Notes under the pieces: model-generated
Seen by the model: the letters and a program-made list of their open reading frames with translations, nothing else
Told to the model about the DNA's origin: nothing
Database searches by the model: none
In this document: positions 23,867 to 32,516 of the stretch, one piece after another
Layout: each line of letters begins with the position of its first letter
How positions within the stretch are numbered: the stretch's first letter is position 1
From: a virus
Reading direction: 5' to 3' (one strand)
IMG/VR virus record: IMGVR_UViG_3300024518_006527
Span: 1 to 33,783 of that record
DNA: 33,783 nucleotides
Position numbers and translations under genes: made by a program

Positions 23867-23935
23867 GTCCTTGTTGGTCGACGTTTCACTTCAGCTAAGT
23901 GGAATGGGCCTGACATCCATTTGACTACTCCTGGG

Positions 23936-24625
23936 TTATGACTCCGCCGTAGGTGGCGAAACTTGAGCAACCTTGGCGTGCAGCTCTTCCAACGTAGCAG
24001 ATGGTGTTTCCACGGTGCTCTTCACAGGAGCACTGGGAGTAGATCTACTACGTGGCCCTCGGAAGCGCGGCTCACCCTGGTCACGTTGCTTTTGCTTTTG
24101 CTTCGCTTTGAAGCACTCTTGACAGAACTTGGGCGACCGCCAAACTGATCTACCCTTTCGGAACTTGGCTGCGACCACATGGGCCTTCACCTCCGCTGTG
24201 TCACCACAGGCTTGGCAAAGAATCGTTTCCATGATGTGCTCGTACCAGTCCTCGGGATACGTCTTCTTGAGCCAGAGAATGCTCTCTGTAGTTGTGGGGA
24301 TCCATACCCCTACCTGCGCCACTCGGAAACACCGGCACAACCGCTCCAAGTGCGTCGGCAACACAGCCTTGCACAAGAAACAGTCCTTCCGATCTGCCCG
24401 GCTCTCATCGATCTGCCATACCTTACGGAAGAAGAAGGCTACCTCGTAGATATCCTCTTCCGTCAGAGTGCAGCCTTGACGTTCGCTCAGCATTCGCCCC
24501 TGTTCGACCCGCTCATGATGCACTGCCCAAACGCAGATCCGAGCGATCTTCTGATCAACTCTCAGGTCTACGAACTCTTCCAGTTTCAACTTAGCGAACC
24601 GCTGTATCTCGTTTAGCTCTTCCAC
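23936..24625 (-). CDS. Cys-rich putative zinc-binding protein
   Basis: I start at the GTG at 24625 (229 residues) because AGGAGGG lies about 6 bases upstream; the longer frame to 24667 is less likely. The protein has CFLC and CRC about 70-90 residues in, then CQACG and CQEC about 135-170, so two CxxC pairs could form one or two zinc sites. A segment of Lys/Arg/Gln (KAKQKQKQRDQGEPRFRGP) follows and the tail is disordered. It is a lone minus-strand gene between the portal block and the polymerase gene, with which it shares a 127-base divergent upstream region. No family is recognised; nucleic-acid binding is inference. Confidence 0.65.
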   Translation of the reverse strand: MEELNEIQRFAKLKLEEFVDLRVDQKIARICVWAVHHERVEQGRMLSERQGCTLTEEDIYEVAFFFRKVWQIDESRADRKDCFLCKAVLPTHLERLCRCFRVAQVGVWIPTTTESILWLKKTYPEDWYEHIMETILCQACGDTAEVKAHVVAAKFRKGRSVWRSPKFCQECFKAKQKQKQRDQGEPRFRGPRSRSTPSAPVKSTVETPSATLEELHAKVAQVSPPTAES

Positions 24626-24691
24626 AATCACCCTCCTAAAGATGTGTAGAAATGTCGTGTCGTGCATACTCCAGGTCTAAGTCCGGAGCAT

Positions 24692-24743
24692 CACAACCTT
24701 TTACCACTAGCGGTTGTGTAATTAGGACAACACCGAGTATAAT
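24692..24743 (+). promoter_or_regulatory. Promoter of the RNA polymerase gene with inverted-repeat operator
   Basis: A perfect -10 hexamer TATAAT lies at 24738-24743, with TTGTGT (24714-24719, 3 of 6 matches to TTGACA) 18 bp upstream. A 7-bp inverted repeat CACAACC (24692-24698) / GGTTGTG (24712-24718) covers the -35 area and may be an operator. The -10 is only 9 bases from the ATG and there is no ribosome site, so the mRNA is probably leaderless. Confidence 0.55.
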
Positions 24744-24752
24744 TCACTAGCT

Positions 24753-27700
24753 ATGGCCTCGGAATTACAGCCACTACTGACCGACGCGGGCACTCGCCGT
24801 GAGTCCATTCGTGAAAAGACGGTCGAAGGCCTCAAGGCTTTGTTCCCCATCGTTGGGCGGAGCACCACCCTTGAGGTCAAACACGTCAACGTAAAGAAAA
24901 AGGACTACTCGTCGAATCAGCAGAAGGAAGCCCTCATGAAGGGGCGCACTCTGCATGAGCCGATCACGGGTACGCTGGTTCTCAAGGACAACGACGGTAA
25001 AGTCGTAGAGGAAAAGAAAAACCATACCCTTGTCCATCTGCCCTACTTCACAGAACGCCACACATTCATCGTGGGCGGTAACGAGTACGACATACCTAGC
25101 CAGATGCGGCTCAAGCCGGGGGTGTATACCCGTGAGCGCAACAACGGAGAGTTCGAAGCTGCCTTCAACCTGAGCAAAGGAAGCAACTTCCGTCTGTCCA
25201 TGGAGCCTGAGTCCGGGCGTCTTCACATGGAGCTCGGGACATCCAAGGTCCCGCTGTACTCTTTGCTGCGATCCTTAGGCGTGCCCGAGGCAGATATCCG
25301 GCAGCACTGGGGTGAAGAACTGCGTGACGTCAACGCAAACAGCTTCAAGGGCAAAGAAGAAATCGCCATCAACAAGGTCATCAATAAGATCAAACGTAGG
25401 GGAGATACCGTACCCACTACGGTTGAGGGAAAAAAGGAATTCGTACGTAACTACTTTGATGCCACCGCCATGGATGCTGACGTCAATATGCGCACCTTGG
25501 GTGTCCCTGTAGACAAGGCCAACCCTCTGGCGTTGCTGACAGCCTCCAAAAAACTAATAGAAGTACAAAAGGGTAACGACTCAGAGGATGACCGCGATAG
25601 CCTTGAGTTCAAGACCATCCACTCCGTAGATGACTTCTTTAGGGAGCGGCTCAACGTAGACGCCAAACGCACCATCGCACGTAAAGTGGGCTTGAAGATG
25701 AATCAAGCTCGTGGACGGACCTTGAAAGAACTCGTCCCCAACTCCACGTTTACGCGCTCGCTCAATTCGTTTATTACGAGCTCCAATCTGAGCTCTATCC
25801 CGATGCAGATCAACCCTGTTGAAATCATCGACCACGCGTCCCGTATTACTTCACTGGGTGAGGGTGGTATCGGTAGTGAGCGCGCTATTCCTTTTGCAGC
25901 GCGCCAAGTACACAACACCCACCTCGGCATTCTGGACCCGGTTCGTACACCTGAGTCCTTCAAAGCAGGTGTTGATGTACGTGCGGGGCTGGCTGCATTC
26001 CGAGATCGACGTGGGAATCTTTACTCCCTAATGAAGGATATTCGTTCTGGGAAAATGACTCACGTGCCTGCCACTACTTTAGCCAAGAGCACCGTTGCAT
26101 TCTCAGGGCAAGAACATCGGTCTCGGCTAGATGCCGTCCGAGGTAGAGACGTAGTATCCGTAGCGCGCAAAGACGTAGACTACGAGCTGCCCAATGCTGC
26201 GTACATGTTTGGCCCCACCACTGCGATGGTGCCCCTGATAGATGGGATGCAAGGTAACCGTACCATCATGGGCTCCAAGTTCCAGACTCAAGCACTGCCG
26301 TTGCTGGAGCGCGAAGCTCCCTACGTACAGGCTGCTGCGCCTCGTAAGGGCGAGAGCATGGAACGAGAAATCGCACGACTTGTCGTGCCCACTGCGAAAG
26401 GGGCTGGCACTGTAACTAAAGTAGATGCCGATTACATCTACGTCCGCCCTGATGGTCCCAAGACAGCCGCGCCGGCCGTCCAAAAAATACCCTACGACAC
26501 TTATTTCCCCCTCTCATCTAAGACGTACCTTCACAACGATGTGACCGTGAAGGCAGGGGACAGAGTCAAAAAAGACCAGACGCTGGCCACCTCTAACTTC
26601 ACCAAAAACAATACCATGGCTCTTGGTAAGAACATGACCGTAGGGTACATGGCTTACTACGGGAAAAATTCTAACGACGCTGTGGTGATTAGTGCAGGGG
26701 CTGCAAAAAAGCTCACCTCTGAGCACATGTACAAGGAGGTCATGACCAAAGGTCAGGATGTAATCCTTGGCAAAGAGAAGTACACGGCCTACTACGGCTT
26801 GAACTTCACGGCCGAGCAGCTGGGAAACCTTGACAGCAACGGTATAGCCAAGGAAGGCGTCACACTACACAAGGGTGACCCTATTATCCTTGGCATGCGC
26901 AAGTCTCCTCCCTCTCCTGAGGCTGCGCTACTCGGTAACTTTCACAAGTCACTGGTCAAGCCCTACCGCGACATCACAGTCACCTGGGAAAAGACGGTAC
27001 CGTGCGTCATCCAAGACACCATGGACAGCGCCCGGCAAATCATGGTGACTGTGCGTACACAAGAACCGATGAAAATCGGAGACAAGCTTGCCAACCGTTT
27101 CGGCGGTAAGGGGGTCGTCTCTGAAATCGTCGATGATGAACGCATGATTCAAGCGGAGGACGGCAACCCTATTGATGTTTTGTTCACATCAGCAGGCGTA
27201 GTAAGCCGCATCAACCCTGGTCAGATCGTAGAGTCAGCGCTTGGTAAAGTGGTAGCCAAAACAGGCAAGCCAATAATCCTCCCGCAATTCATGCGAGAAG
27301 ACAATGTGAAGTTCGCCAAGAAGCTGCTGAAAGAGCACAAGCTCAAGGACAAAGAAACAGTCTACGATCCCATCGCCGACAAAAAGATAGACGACATCTT
27401 CGTAGGTAATTCCTACATACATAAGCTGTTCAAATCTACTGAGACCAACTACTCAGCCCGAGGGGTGTCTGCTTATGACATCAACCTTCAACCTACACGT
27501 GGTGGCGACGAAGGTGCCAAGGGCGTTGGCAAGATGGAAATCAATGCGTTGTTAGCGCACAACGCACGGAACGTCTTGAAAGAAAATCTCACAACCAAAG
27601 GTGAGAAGAGCGATGAGTTCTGGCGAGCCTATGAATTTGGGCTGCCCCCTCCCCCTCCCAAGACTCCATTTGTGTCCGAGAAGTTTGTCACCATGCTGCA

Positions 27701-29132
27701 AGGTGCAGGCATCAATGTAGACAAACAGGGGTCACAGGTTTCCTTGGGACCTCTCACCGACCGAGACATCAAAAAGCTGAGCTCGGGCGCTCTTGCCGTA
27801 CCCAGCTTGGAGAAGTCCAAGTCCTTCATGGTTAGCGCCAAGAACATGAAGCCGGAAAAGGGCGGGCTTTTCGACCCTAGTTTGACAGGGGGCCTTAGCG
27901 GTACTCGTTGGTCTCACATGGATCTAGCTGAGCCAGTAGTCAACCCCGTCTTTGAAGAGCCCGTACGTAGATTCCTGGGCATGACCAAAGCCCAGCTGCG
28001 CGCTGAAATGGGAGAGATAGGCGGTGATGGAGTGCGTAAACGCCTCAACCGCATCGACATGGAAAAGAAGGAGGATGAACTTCTTCAACTCACAAAGACC
28101 AAGCGCGGCGCTGACTTAGACAACGCAATCAAGCAGCTGAAATACATCCGCGCTTTGAAGGCGGGGGACCACAAGAAAATAGGAGACGCATACACGATCT
28201 CCAAGGTTCCAGTCATCCCTCCTGTGATGCGTCCTATCCTTCCATCGCAACGAGGTAACGAGCTCCAAGTTTCCGACATCAATTACCTGTACCGAGATGT
28301 TGGGTTGGCTTCTGAAGCTTTGAAGGGTATGGCGGCGATCGGGCTTCCGAGTGCTACTTCGGACGCACGCCATCACTTACATGACGCAGCCGGTGCGTTG
28401 TTTGGCACAATGCGCCCCACAAGTCCGCAGTTGAAGGGGCGCGAAGCCAAGGGCTTTATCGAACAAATCACGGGAGCTGGCTCTCCCAAGTCTGGCTTTC
28501 TGCACAAAAAGATACTGAAACGACAGCAAGACCTGTCGGGACGAGCCACGGCCACCCCAGACAACACTCTCAACATGGATCAAATTGGTATCCCCGAAGA
28601 CATGTTGTGGAAGACCTACTCCAAGTTTTTGATGCGAGGCCTAGTGGGGCAAGGGTACAAGCCCACACACGCTGCCGAGATGATCGAAGAGCGTCACCCA
28701 GCCGCCAAGGTTATTCTTGATGCCGAGATTCAAAAAAGGCCTGTGTTTGTTAATCGCGCTCCCTCTCTGCATAAGCATAACTTCGTTGCTGCTTACCCTG
28801 TATCAGTTCCAGGAAAGTCGCTACGAGTAAATCCATTCATGGAGAGGGGACAGAACCTCGACTACGACGGCGACACCATGCAGCTGCATGTGCCTGTCGG
28901 AACCAAGGCCGTTGAGGAAGCACAAGGACTTACCTTGTCTAAGCTACTCTTCAGCGACAAAAATAGGAACGACCTCATGGTCTTCCCGCAACATGAAGCC
29001 ATCCTGGGTGTCTATCTCGCCACTGCGAAGAAGGAGCCTGGGCGTGCCAAGAAGTTCAAGACCAAAGCCGCCGCCATGAAAGCCTATCGTCTTGGCGAAA
29101 TCACCATGAATACCCCTGTCTCCATCGGATAG
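24753..29132 (+). CDS. rpoB-rpoC: RNA polymerase beta subunit fused to N-terminal half of beta-prime
   Basis: A 1459-residue fusion. Residues 1 to about 960 are a full but short beta subunit: VGGNEYDIPSQMRLKPGVY near 105-125, the rifampicin-region counterpart FITSSNLSSIPMQINP, the fork counterpart SLGEGGIGSERA, GDKLANRFGGKG (776-787), and SYIHKLF to GKMEINALLA at the end. A five-proline linker (965-969) leads into beta-prime: KPEKGGLFDP, then HMDLAEPV with no zinc-finger insert between, VIPPVMRPILP, NRAPSLHKHNF and the catalytic loop NLDYDGD (1368-1374; three Mg-binding Asp). The chain stops about 85 residues later, before the funnel. The rest is at 30647-32458. The four Cys of the usual N-terminal beta-prime zinc finger are absent. 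This is a viral-type core lacking alpha and omega in the window. Confidence 0.95.
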   Translation: MASELQPLLTDAGTRRESIREKTVEGLKALFPIVGRSTTLEVKHVNVKKKDYSSNQQKEALMKGRTLHEPITGTLVLKDNDGKVVEEKKNHTLVHLPYFTERHTFIVGGNEYDIPSQMRLKPGVYTRERNNGEFEAAFNLSKGSNFRLSMEPESGRLHMELGTSKVPLYSLLRSLGVPEADIRQHWGEELRDVNANSFKGKEEIAINKVINKIKRRGDTVPTTVEGKKEFVRNYFDATAMDADVNMRTLGVPVDKANPLALLTASKKLIEVQKGNDSEDDRDSLEFKTIHSVDDFFRERLNVDAKRTIARKVGLKMNQARGRTLKELVPNSTFTRSLNSFITSSNLSSIPMQINPVEIIDHASRITSLGEGGIGSERAIPFAARQVHNTHLGILDPVRTPESFKAGVDVRAGLAAFRDRRGNLYSLMKDIRSGKMTHVPATTLAKSTVAFSGQEHRSRLDAVRGRDVVSVARKDVDYELPNAAYMFGPTTAMVPLIDGMQGNRTIMGSKFQTQALPLLEREAPYVQAAAPRKGESMEREIARLVVPTAKGAGTVTKVDADYIYVRPDGPKTAAPAVQKIPYDTYFPLSSKTYLHNDVTVKAGDRVKKDQTLATSNFTKNNTMALGKNMTVGYMAYYGKNSNDAVVISAGAAKKLTSEHMYKEVMTKGQDVILGKEKYTAYYGLNFTAEQLGNLDSNGIAKEGVTLHKGDPIILGMRKSPPSPEAALLGNFHKSLVKPYRDITVTWEKTVPCVIQDTMDSARQIMVTVRTQEPMKIGDKLANRFGGKGVVSEIVDDERMIQAEDGNPIDVLFTSAGVVSRINPGQIVESALGKVVAKTGKPIILPQFMREDNVKFAKKLLKEHKLKDKETVYDPIADKKIDDIFVGNSYIHKLFKSTETNYSARGVSAYDINLQPTRGGDEGAKGVGKMEINALLAHNARNVLKENLTTKGEKSDEFWRAYEFGLPPPPPKTPFVSEKFVTMLQGAGINVDKQGSQVSLGPLTDRDIKKLSSGALAVPSLEKSKSFMVSAKNMKPEKGGLFDPSLTGGLSGTRWSHMDLAEPVVNPVFEEPVRRFLGMTKAQLRAEMGEIGGDGVRKRLNRIDMEKKEDELLQLTKTKRGADLDNAIKQLKYIRALKAGDHKKIGDAYTISKVPVIPPVMRPILPSQRGNELQVSDINYLYRDVGLASEALKGMAAIGLPSATSDARHHLHDAAGALFGTMRPTSPQLKGREAKGFIEQITGAGSPKSGFLHKKILKRQQDLSGRATATPDNTLNMDQIGIPEDMLWKTYSKFLMRGLVGQGYKPTHAAEMIEERHPAAKVILDAEIQKRPVFVNRAPSLHKHNFVAAYPVSVPGKSLRVNPFMERGQNLDYDGDTMQLHVPVGTKAVEEAQGLTLSKLLFSDKNRNDLMVFPQHEAILGVYLATAKKEPGRAKKFKTKAAAMKAYRLGEITMNTPVSIG

Positions 29133-29141
29133 AGATCACCC

Positions 29142-29528
29142 GTGAGTACTACCTACTACCAACTTGGTTGCTACGAAGCCTTGGTGAAGATGGGCATGCA
29201 GCTCACCTTCAACTCGCCGCAAGAAGCAGCGGCTCACGCCAAGACACGGGAAACCATCGGAGATGTCACGGGGTTCGCAGGTAGTCTCGCAGGCGGCTTG
29301 GCAGGTGGCGCTGTCGGTACAGCAGCAGGTGGTCCTGCGGGGAGTCTTGCTGGCGGACTGGCTGGAGGGTATGCAGGGGAGAAGATGCTCAGCATGCCTG
29401 CCACTACGGCCTACGATACGGCCCACGATGTGAAACAGCGTACTGGAGCTCAGTACAACAAGACGGTGGGGCAGCTCAACGCTGCTTCGGGGGTACCCAC
29501 TGGTGTGCCCCAAGGGAGAGCTTTCTGA
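29142..29528 (+). CDS. Gly-zipper protein with shared N-terminal motif
   Basis: A 128-residue protein starting with GTG at 29142, 9 bases after the polymerase stop; only a weak AGAG precedes it. The N-terminus YYQLGCYEALVKMGM matches the leader of the genes at 1415 and 30027. Residues about 48-83 repeat GGLAGGAVGTAAGG-like units, a glycine zipper typical of membrane-inserting or tightly packed helices. The rest is polar. There is no signal peptide. It might be a virion or membrane-perturbing peptide, for example a DNA-ejection protein; the true role is unknown. Confidence 0.6.
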   Translation: MSTTYYQLGCYEALVKMGMQLTFNSPQEAAAHAKTRETIGDVTGFAGSLAGGLAGGAVGTAAGGPAGSLAGGLAGGYAGEKMLSMPATTAYDTAHDVKQRTGAQYNKTVGQLNAASGVPTGVPQGRAF

Positions 29529-29550
29529 GCTCTCAAAAAAAGGATAAAAA

Positions 29551-30024
29551 ATGACTCGTAACATCACATTCGTATTGTTCTTCGCGCTCCTGCTAGTTGG
29601 GTGTGGCGGTGACGGTGAGGCAGTAGAAGGCCAGGAGTTCTGGCAAGCCATCGTGGCTCACCTTCTGGAGATCGTGGTCGTCATCGCGACCCCGCTCATT
29701 CTCATCCTCGTGCGCAAGCTCATCCAAGTCATCGAGAAGAAGACCGACATCGATGTGGCTGAGAAGCACGAAAAGATGATCGATGAGTGGATCACCAAGG
29801 GTATCGCATACGGCCATGAGCAAGGGCGGAAGGCGCTCAAAGAGGGCAAAGACCCTGTCACTGGCGACGAGAAAAAGAACGCGGCAGTTGATTTCATCGC
29901 CGCTGGGCTAGACAATACGGGTCTAGTCACCATGGGCCGAGACGCATTGGCTAAACTCGTAGAGTCCAAGCTGAACGTTGAGCGGGCGGCCGAAGACACC
30001 GAAGCCCCTGAAGAATCCGAGTAA
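29551..30024 (+). CDS. Holin-like membrane protein with lipobox
   Basis: A 157-residue protein with AGGA 7 bases before its ATG. It begins with a signal-like segment ending in LLVGC (Cys18), a lipobox. A second hydrophobic helix spans about 30-55 (VAHLLEIVVVIATPLILILV). The remaining 100 residues are charged and helical (AEKHEKMIDEWITKG, DEKKNAAVDFIAAGL, DALAKLVESKL). A hydrophobic N-terminus followed by a Lys/Glu-rich helical half with a late (V/I)E(S/A)xV-like end recalls the phage LL-H holin family, which lets endolysin reach the wall. No endolysin is next to it. Alternatively it is a lipoprotein or inner-membrane accessory. It sits between the two polymerase halves. Confidence 0.55.
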   Translation: MTRNITFVLFFALLLVGCGGDGEAVEGQEFWQAIVAHLLEIVVVIATPLILILVRKLIQVIEKKTDIDVAEKHEKMIDEWITKGIAYGHEQGRKALKEGKDPVTGDEKKNAAVDFIAAGLDNTGLVTMGRDALAKLVESKLNVERAAEDTEAPEESE

Positions 30025-30026
30025 CC

Positions 30027-30647
30027 ATGTCAAACTACGCCTACCTGCTGGGGAGCCGCGCCGCCTTCACCAAACTCGGGATGCCCTATCAGGGCCCCGA
30101 GGCTGAGGAAGAGGAGGAGGATCCTATAGCCCCACCCGAAGGCGTACCTCCTTCCCCTGAAGAGGATGAGGAGATTCCACCGGAGTTGCTCGCCGCGCTC
30201 ATGGCACAGGCTGAGGAACAAGGGCCTGAGGGTGCTCCTCCTGAGATGGAGGGCGCCCCGCCCGAGATGGAAGCTGGGCCTCCCGGCATGGAAGAGGAAA
30301 TGCCGCCCGAGATGGAAGCTGGCCCTCCCAGCATGGAGACAGAAGAGGAAGTCCCCGAGGAGCTCATTGCAGCGCTCATGGCAGCACAAGAACAAGGCGA
30401 AGGCCCTGGCGCCGCCATGGGGTTGGAAGATCCTGAGGGTGAAGCGCAGTCTCCCACCGCAGATATGTTCGTAGACTTCGCACACCAAGATGGTACCGCC
30501 GACGAAGCCGACCCCAACGTCGAGATGGAAGAAGCACCTGGTACGGAAGATAAAAAGCCCTCCTGGAGTGGCAACTCTTCCCTCGAAGCAGGGGATGCCG
30601 GTACGCGTAACCACTCAATGGGTCTGCCTCAGTTCAGCGGTGCCTGA
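30027..30647 (+). CDS. Acidic Pro/Met/Glu repeat protein with shared N-terminal motif
   Basis: A 206-residue, very acidic protein starting 2 bases after the previous stop. The N-terminus YAYLLGSRAAFTKLGM carries the shared leader. The body (25-120) is repeats of GAPPEME/AGPPGME/EMPPEME with two copies of a helical PPELLAALMAQ-like unit. The C-terminal 60 residues are polar. Its stop overlaps the start of the polymerase C-terminal gene (TGATG). Proline/methionine-rich acidic proteins with a small N-terminal tag can be scaffold or tail-fibre-like linkers, or bind the polymerase. No family is recognised. Confidence 0.6.
   Translation: MSNYAYLLGSRAAFTKLGMPYQGPEAEEEEEDPIAPPEGVPPSPEEDEEIPPELLAALMAQAEEQGPEGAPPEMEGAPPEMEAGPPGMEEEMPPEMEAGPPSMETEEEVPEELIAALMAAQEQGEGPGAAMGLEDPEGEAQSPTADMFVDFAHQDGTADEADPNVEMEEAPGTEDKKPSWSGNSSLEAGDAGTRNHSMGLPQFSGA
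30232..30360 (+). repeat. Pro/Met/Glu short tandem repeats inside CDS
   Basis: Imperfect tandem units encoding G(A/P)PPEME and AGPP(G/S)ME, flanked by two copies of a unit encoding PPELLAALMAQAEEQG and VPEELIAALMAAQEQG. Low-complexity coding repeat; no mobile element features. Confidence 0.6.
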
Positions 30648-32458
30648 TGTCCAACACGTTTGGGCAGTTTCTTCTGAACGAAGCGATACCCACGCCGTAT
30701 CGACCTGACGGTACGTACACAAAAAAGAAGCTACAAGCGAGCATGATTCGCTTAGCTAAGGCTGACCCTGAGAAGTTCTCGACGGTGATCACTGAGGTGA
30801 AGCGCCTGGGGGATGAATTCGCCACCATGGAAGGCGTATCTGTAGGCCTGGATGACATAGCGCCACTGTATAAGAGGCGAAACGCCATCACACTTCCTGC
30901 GCTAAAACGGATACGCCAGGCCAAGTCCCGCGAAGCACGCCAAGATATAATCCGTGAGACACAGGATAAACTCCTCAACTATGCCATGACGCACCCCGGC
31001 ACTATGGGTGACATGGTACGTGCAGGCTCACGGGGTGCGCCCTTGCAGTTAATGCGCGCAGTGGGGGCTCCTGCTGCGGCTAGTGACGAAAAAGATGAGC
31101 TCCAACCGTGGTTAACTGTGCACAGCTATTCAGAGGGACTTCGGCCTTCTGAGTGGTGGGCTACGAACCGCGAAGCTCGTATGGCCGCCGTCAAGACAAA
31201 CATTGAGGTCACCGAACCAGGTGATCTGTCGAAAATCCTGGTCAATAACACAAGCCACCAGGTAATCACTGAGGCTGACTGCAACACCAAGAACGGACTC
31301 AGCCTGGCAACCGACGACCCCGACCTGCTAGATCGTTTTCTGGCACGGACGGCTGGGACTCAACGAGCAGAAACCCTGGTTACGCCGGGAGTAGTTCGTG
31401 AGCTCAAGAAGAAAAAAATACGCACCGTAATAGCGCGTTCCCCTATGACTTGTGAATCAGGCGTAGGTATATGCCAAAAATGCATGGGCCTGAACAGTAC
31501 AGGCGCGATGAACAAAATAGGGGACAACGTTGGCATACGCGCCAGTCAATCTCTGGGAGAACCGCTAACACAGCTCGCCTTGGACGCTAAGCATGGTGTG
31601 CGGCTCTCTGGCGGAGACCGTGCTCACCTGGCGGGGCTAACTGGATTTCGTGCCATCCTAGAATCTCCCGCCTCCTTCAAAAACAAAGCGATACTAGCTC
31701 CAGAGAACGGAAATATCACATCTGTGATAGCAGCGCCTCAAGGCGGACACTTTGTCACTATGGGCGAAACCAAGCAGCACATTGCGCAAGGGCTAAAGCC
31801 ATTAGTAAAAGCGGGAGATAAAGTACACGCAGGAGATGTACTTTCAGAGGGAGTTCCTCGCCCAGACGAAGTGGTCAAGCACAAAGGACTCGGTGCAGGA
31901 CGTGATTACGTAGTAGACAAGCTGTCCGGCATCTACAAAGATAACGGGATCAACGTTGACCGCCGACACTTTGAGGTATTGGCCAAGTCCACGTTGAATT
32001 ATCTGACTATCGAAGACATCGACGACGAAGACTCAGCCAACCACGGCCTAGTCCGCGGTGACGTCATCGACTACAACCGATTCCGTAACGTGATTTCCAA
32101 CAGCGTTGACGAGCTCCCCCTCAAGCAAGCTGAGGGACGCCACCTTGGCGAAGGTGTTTTGCACCACCTTGCAGGTACACAACTCACGGCTCCCATGGTA
32201 AAGGAACTACAGCGCGCAGGGATCCGGCGTGTGAAAGTCACCATGAAAGCACCTGTAGTTAGCCCAGTCATGGCGCCAGCTACGCGAAATCCTTTGCTAA
32301 ACCCCGACTGGATGGTCCGCTTAGGCCATAGGTATCTGAAGCAGTCTATACTCGAAGGGGCGCAAAAAGGACAAACGTCGGATCTTCACAGCACACATCC
32401 CGTACCCGGCATCATATTCAGCTCTGAGTTTGGTGAAGGATCGGCTGGTCGTTATTGA
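30647..32458 (+). CDS. rpoC: RNA polymerase beta-prime, C-terminal half
   Basis: A 603-residue protein that completes beta-prime. It begins with TFGQFLLNEAIP, matching the bacterial TTxGRxxxN(E/D)xxP segment just after the active-site domain, then GVSVGLDDIAP. It has the second zinc site: C212 and CESGVGICQKC (C269, C276, C279). The bridge/trigger-loop region reads NVGIRASQSLGEPLTQLAL (294-312), followed by KHG, where the active-site His is kept but the usual MRTF is changed to LDAK. The conserved IYKDNGINVDRRHFEVL and SPVMAPAT segments follow, and the protein ends with a rather short C-terminal region. It is translated from an ATG overlapping the previous stop. With the fused beta at 24753 it forms the two large core subunits. 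Confidence 0.93.
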   Translation: MSNTFGQFLLNEAIPTPYRPDGTYTKKKLQASMIRLAKADPEKFSTVITEVKRLGDEFATMEGVSVGLDDIAPLYKRRNAITLPALKRIRQAKSREARQDIIRETQDKLLNYAMTHPGTMGDMVRAGSRGAPLQLMRAVGAPAAASDEKDELQPWLTVHSYSEGLRPSEWWATNREARMAAVKTNIEVTEPGDLSKILVNNTSHQVITEADCNTKNGLSLATDDPDLLDRFLARTAGTQRAETLVTPGVVRELKKKKIRTVIARSPMTCESGVGICQKCMGLNSTGAMNKIGDNVGIRASQSLGEPLTQLALDAKHGVRLSGGDRAHLAGLTGFRAILESPASFKNKAILAPENGNITSVIAAPQGGHFVTMGETKQHIAQGLKPLVKAGDKVHAGDVLSEGVPRPDEVVKHKGLGAGRDYVVDKLSGIYKDNGINVDRRHFEVLAKSTLNYLTIEDIDDEDSANHGLVRGDVIDYNRFRNVISNSVDELPLKQAEGRHLGEGVLHHLAGTQLTAPMVKELQRAGIRRVKVTMKAPVVSPVMAPATRNPLLNPDWMVRLGHRYLKQSILEGAQKGQTSDLHSTHPVPGIIFSSEFGEGSAGRY

Positions 32459-32459
32459 A

Positions 32460-32516
32460 ATCGATAGGTTAATCCCCTTGGGTTCAAATAGGAACCAAGC
32501 TATCATTAACGTCGAT
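32460..32516. repeat. Interrupted inverted repeat around the last promoter
   Basis: ATCGA-TAG-GTTAAT (32460-32473) pairs with ATTAAC-GTCGAT (32505-32516), with a small bulge. Inside it is a perfect 5-bp hairpin GGTTC-AAATAG-GAACC (32481-32496). The structure begins just after the polymerase stop codon and overlaps both promoter boxes, so it may be a terminator, operator or transcript leader element. Confidence 0.5.
32478..32506 (+). promoter_or_regulatory. Sigma-70-like promoter of the last gene
   Basis: TTGGGT (32478-32483) and TATCAT (32501-32506) are separated by exactly 17 bp. The ATG is at 32539 with GAGGAG (32524-32529) as ribosome site. This implies a separate transcript for the repeat-containing protein that follows. 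Confidence 0.5.

Noticed and set aside
23867-23935. Possible terminator between convergent genes
   Set aside because: Only a weak AATGG/CCATT pairing with no T-run; not enough to call.
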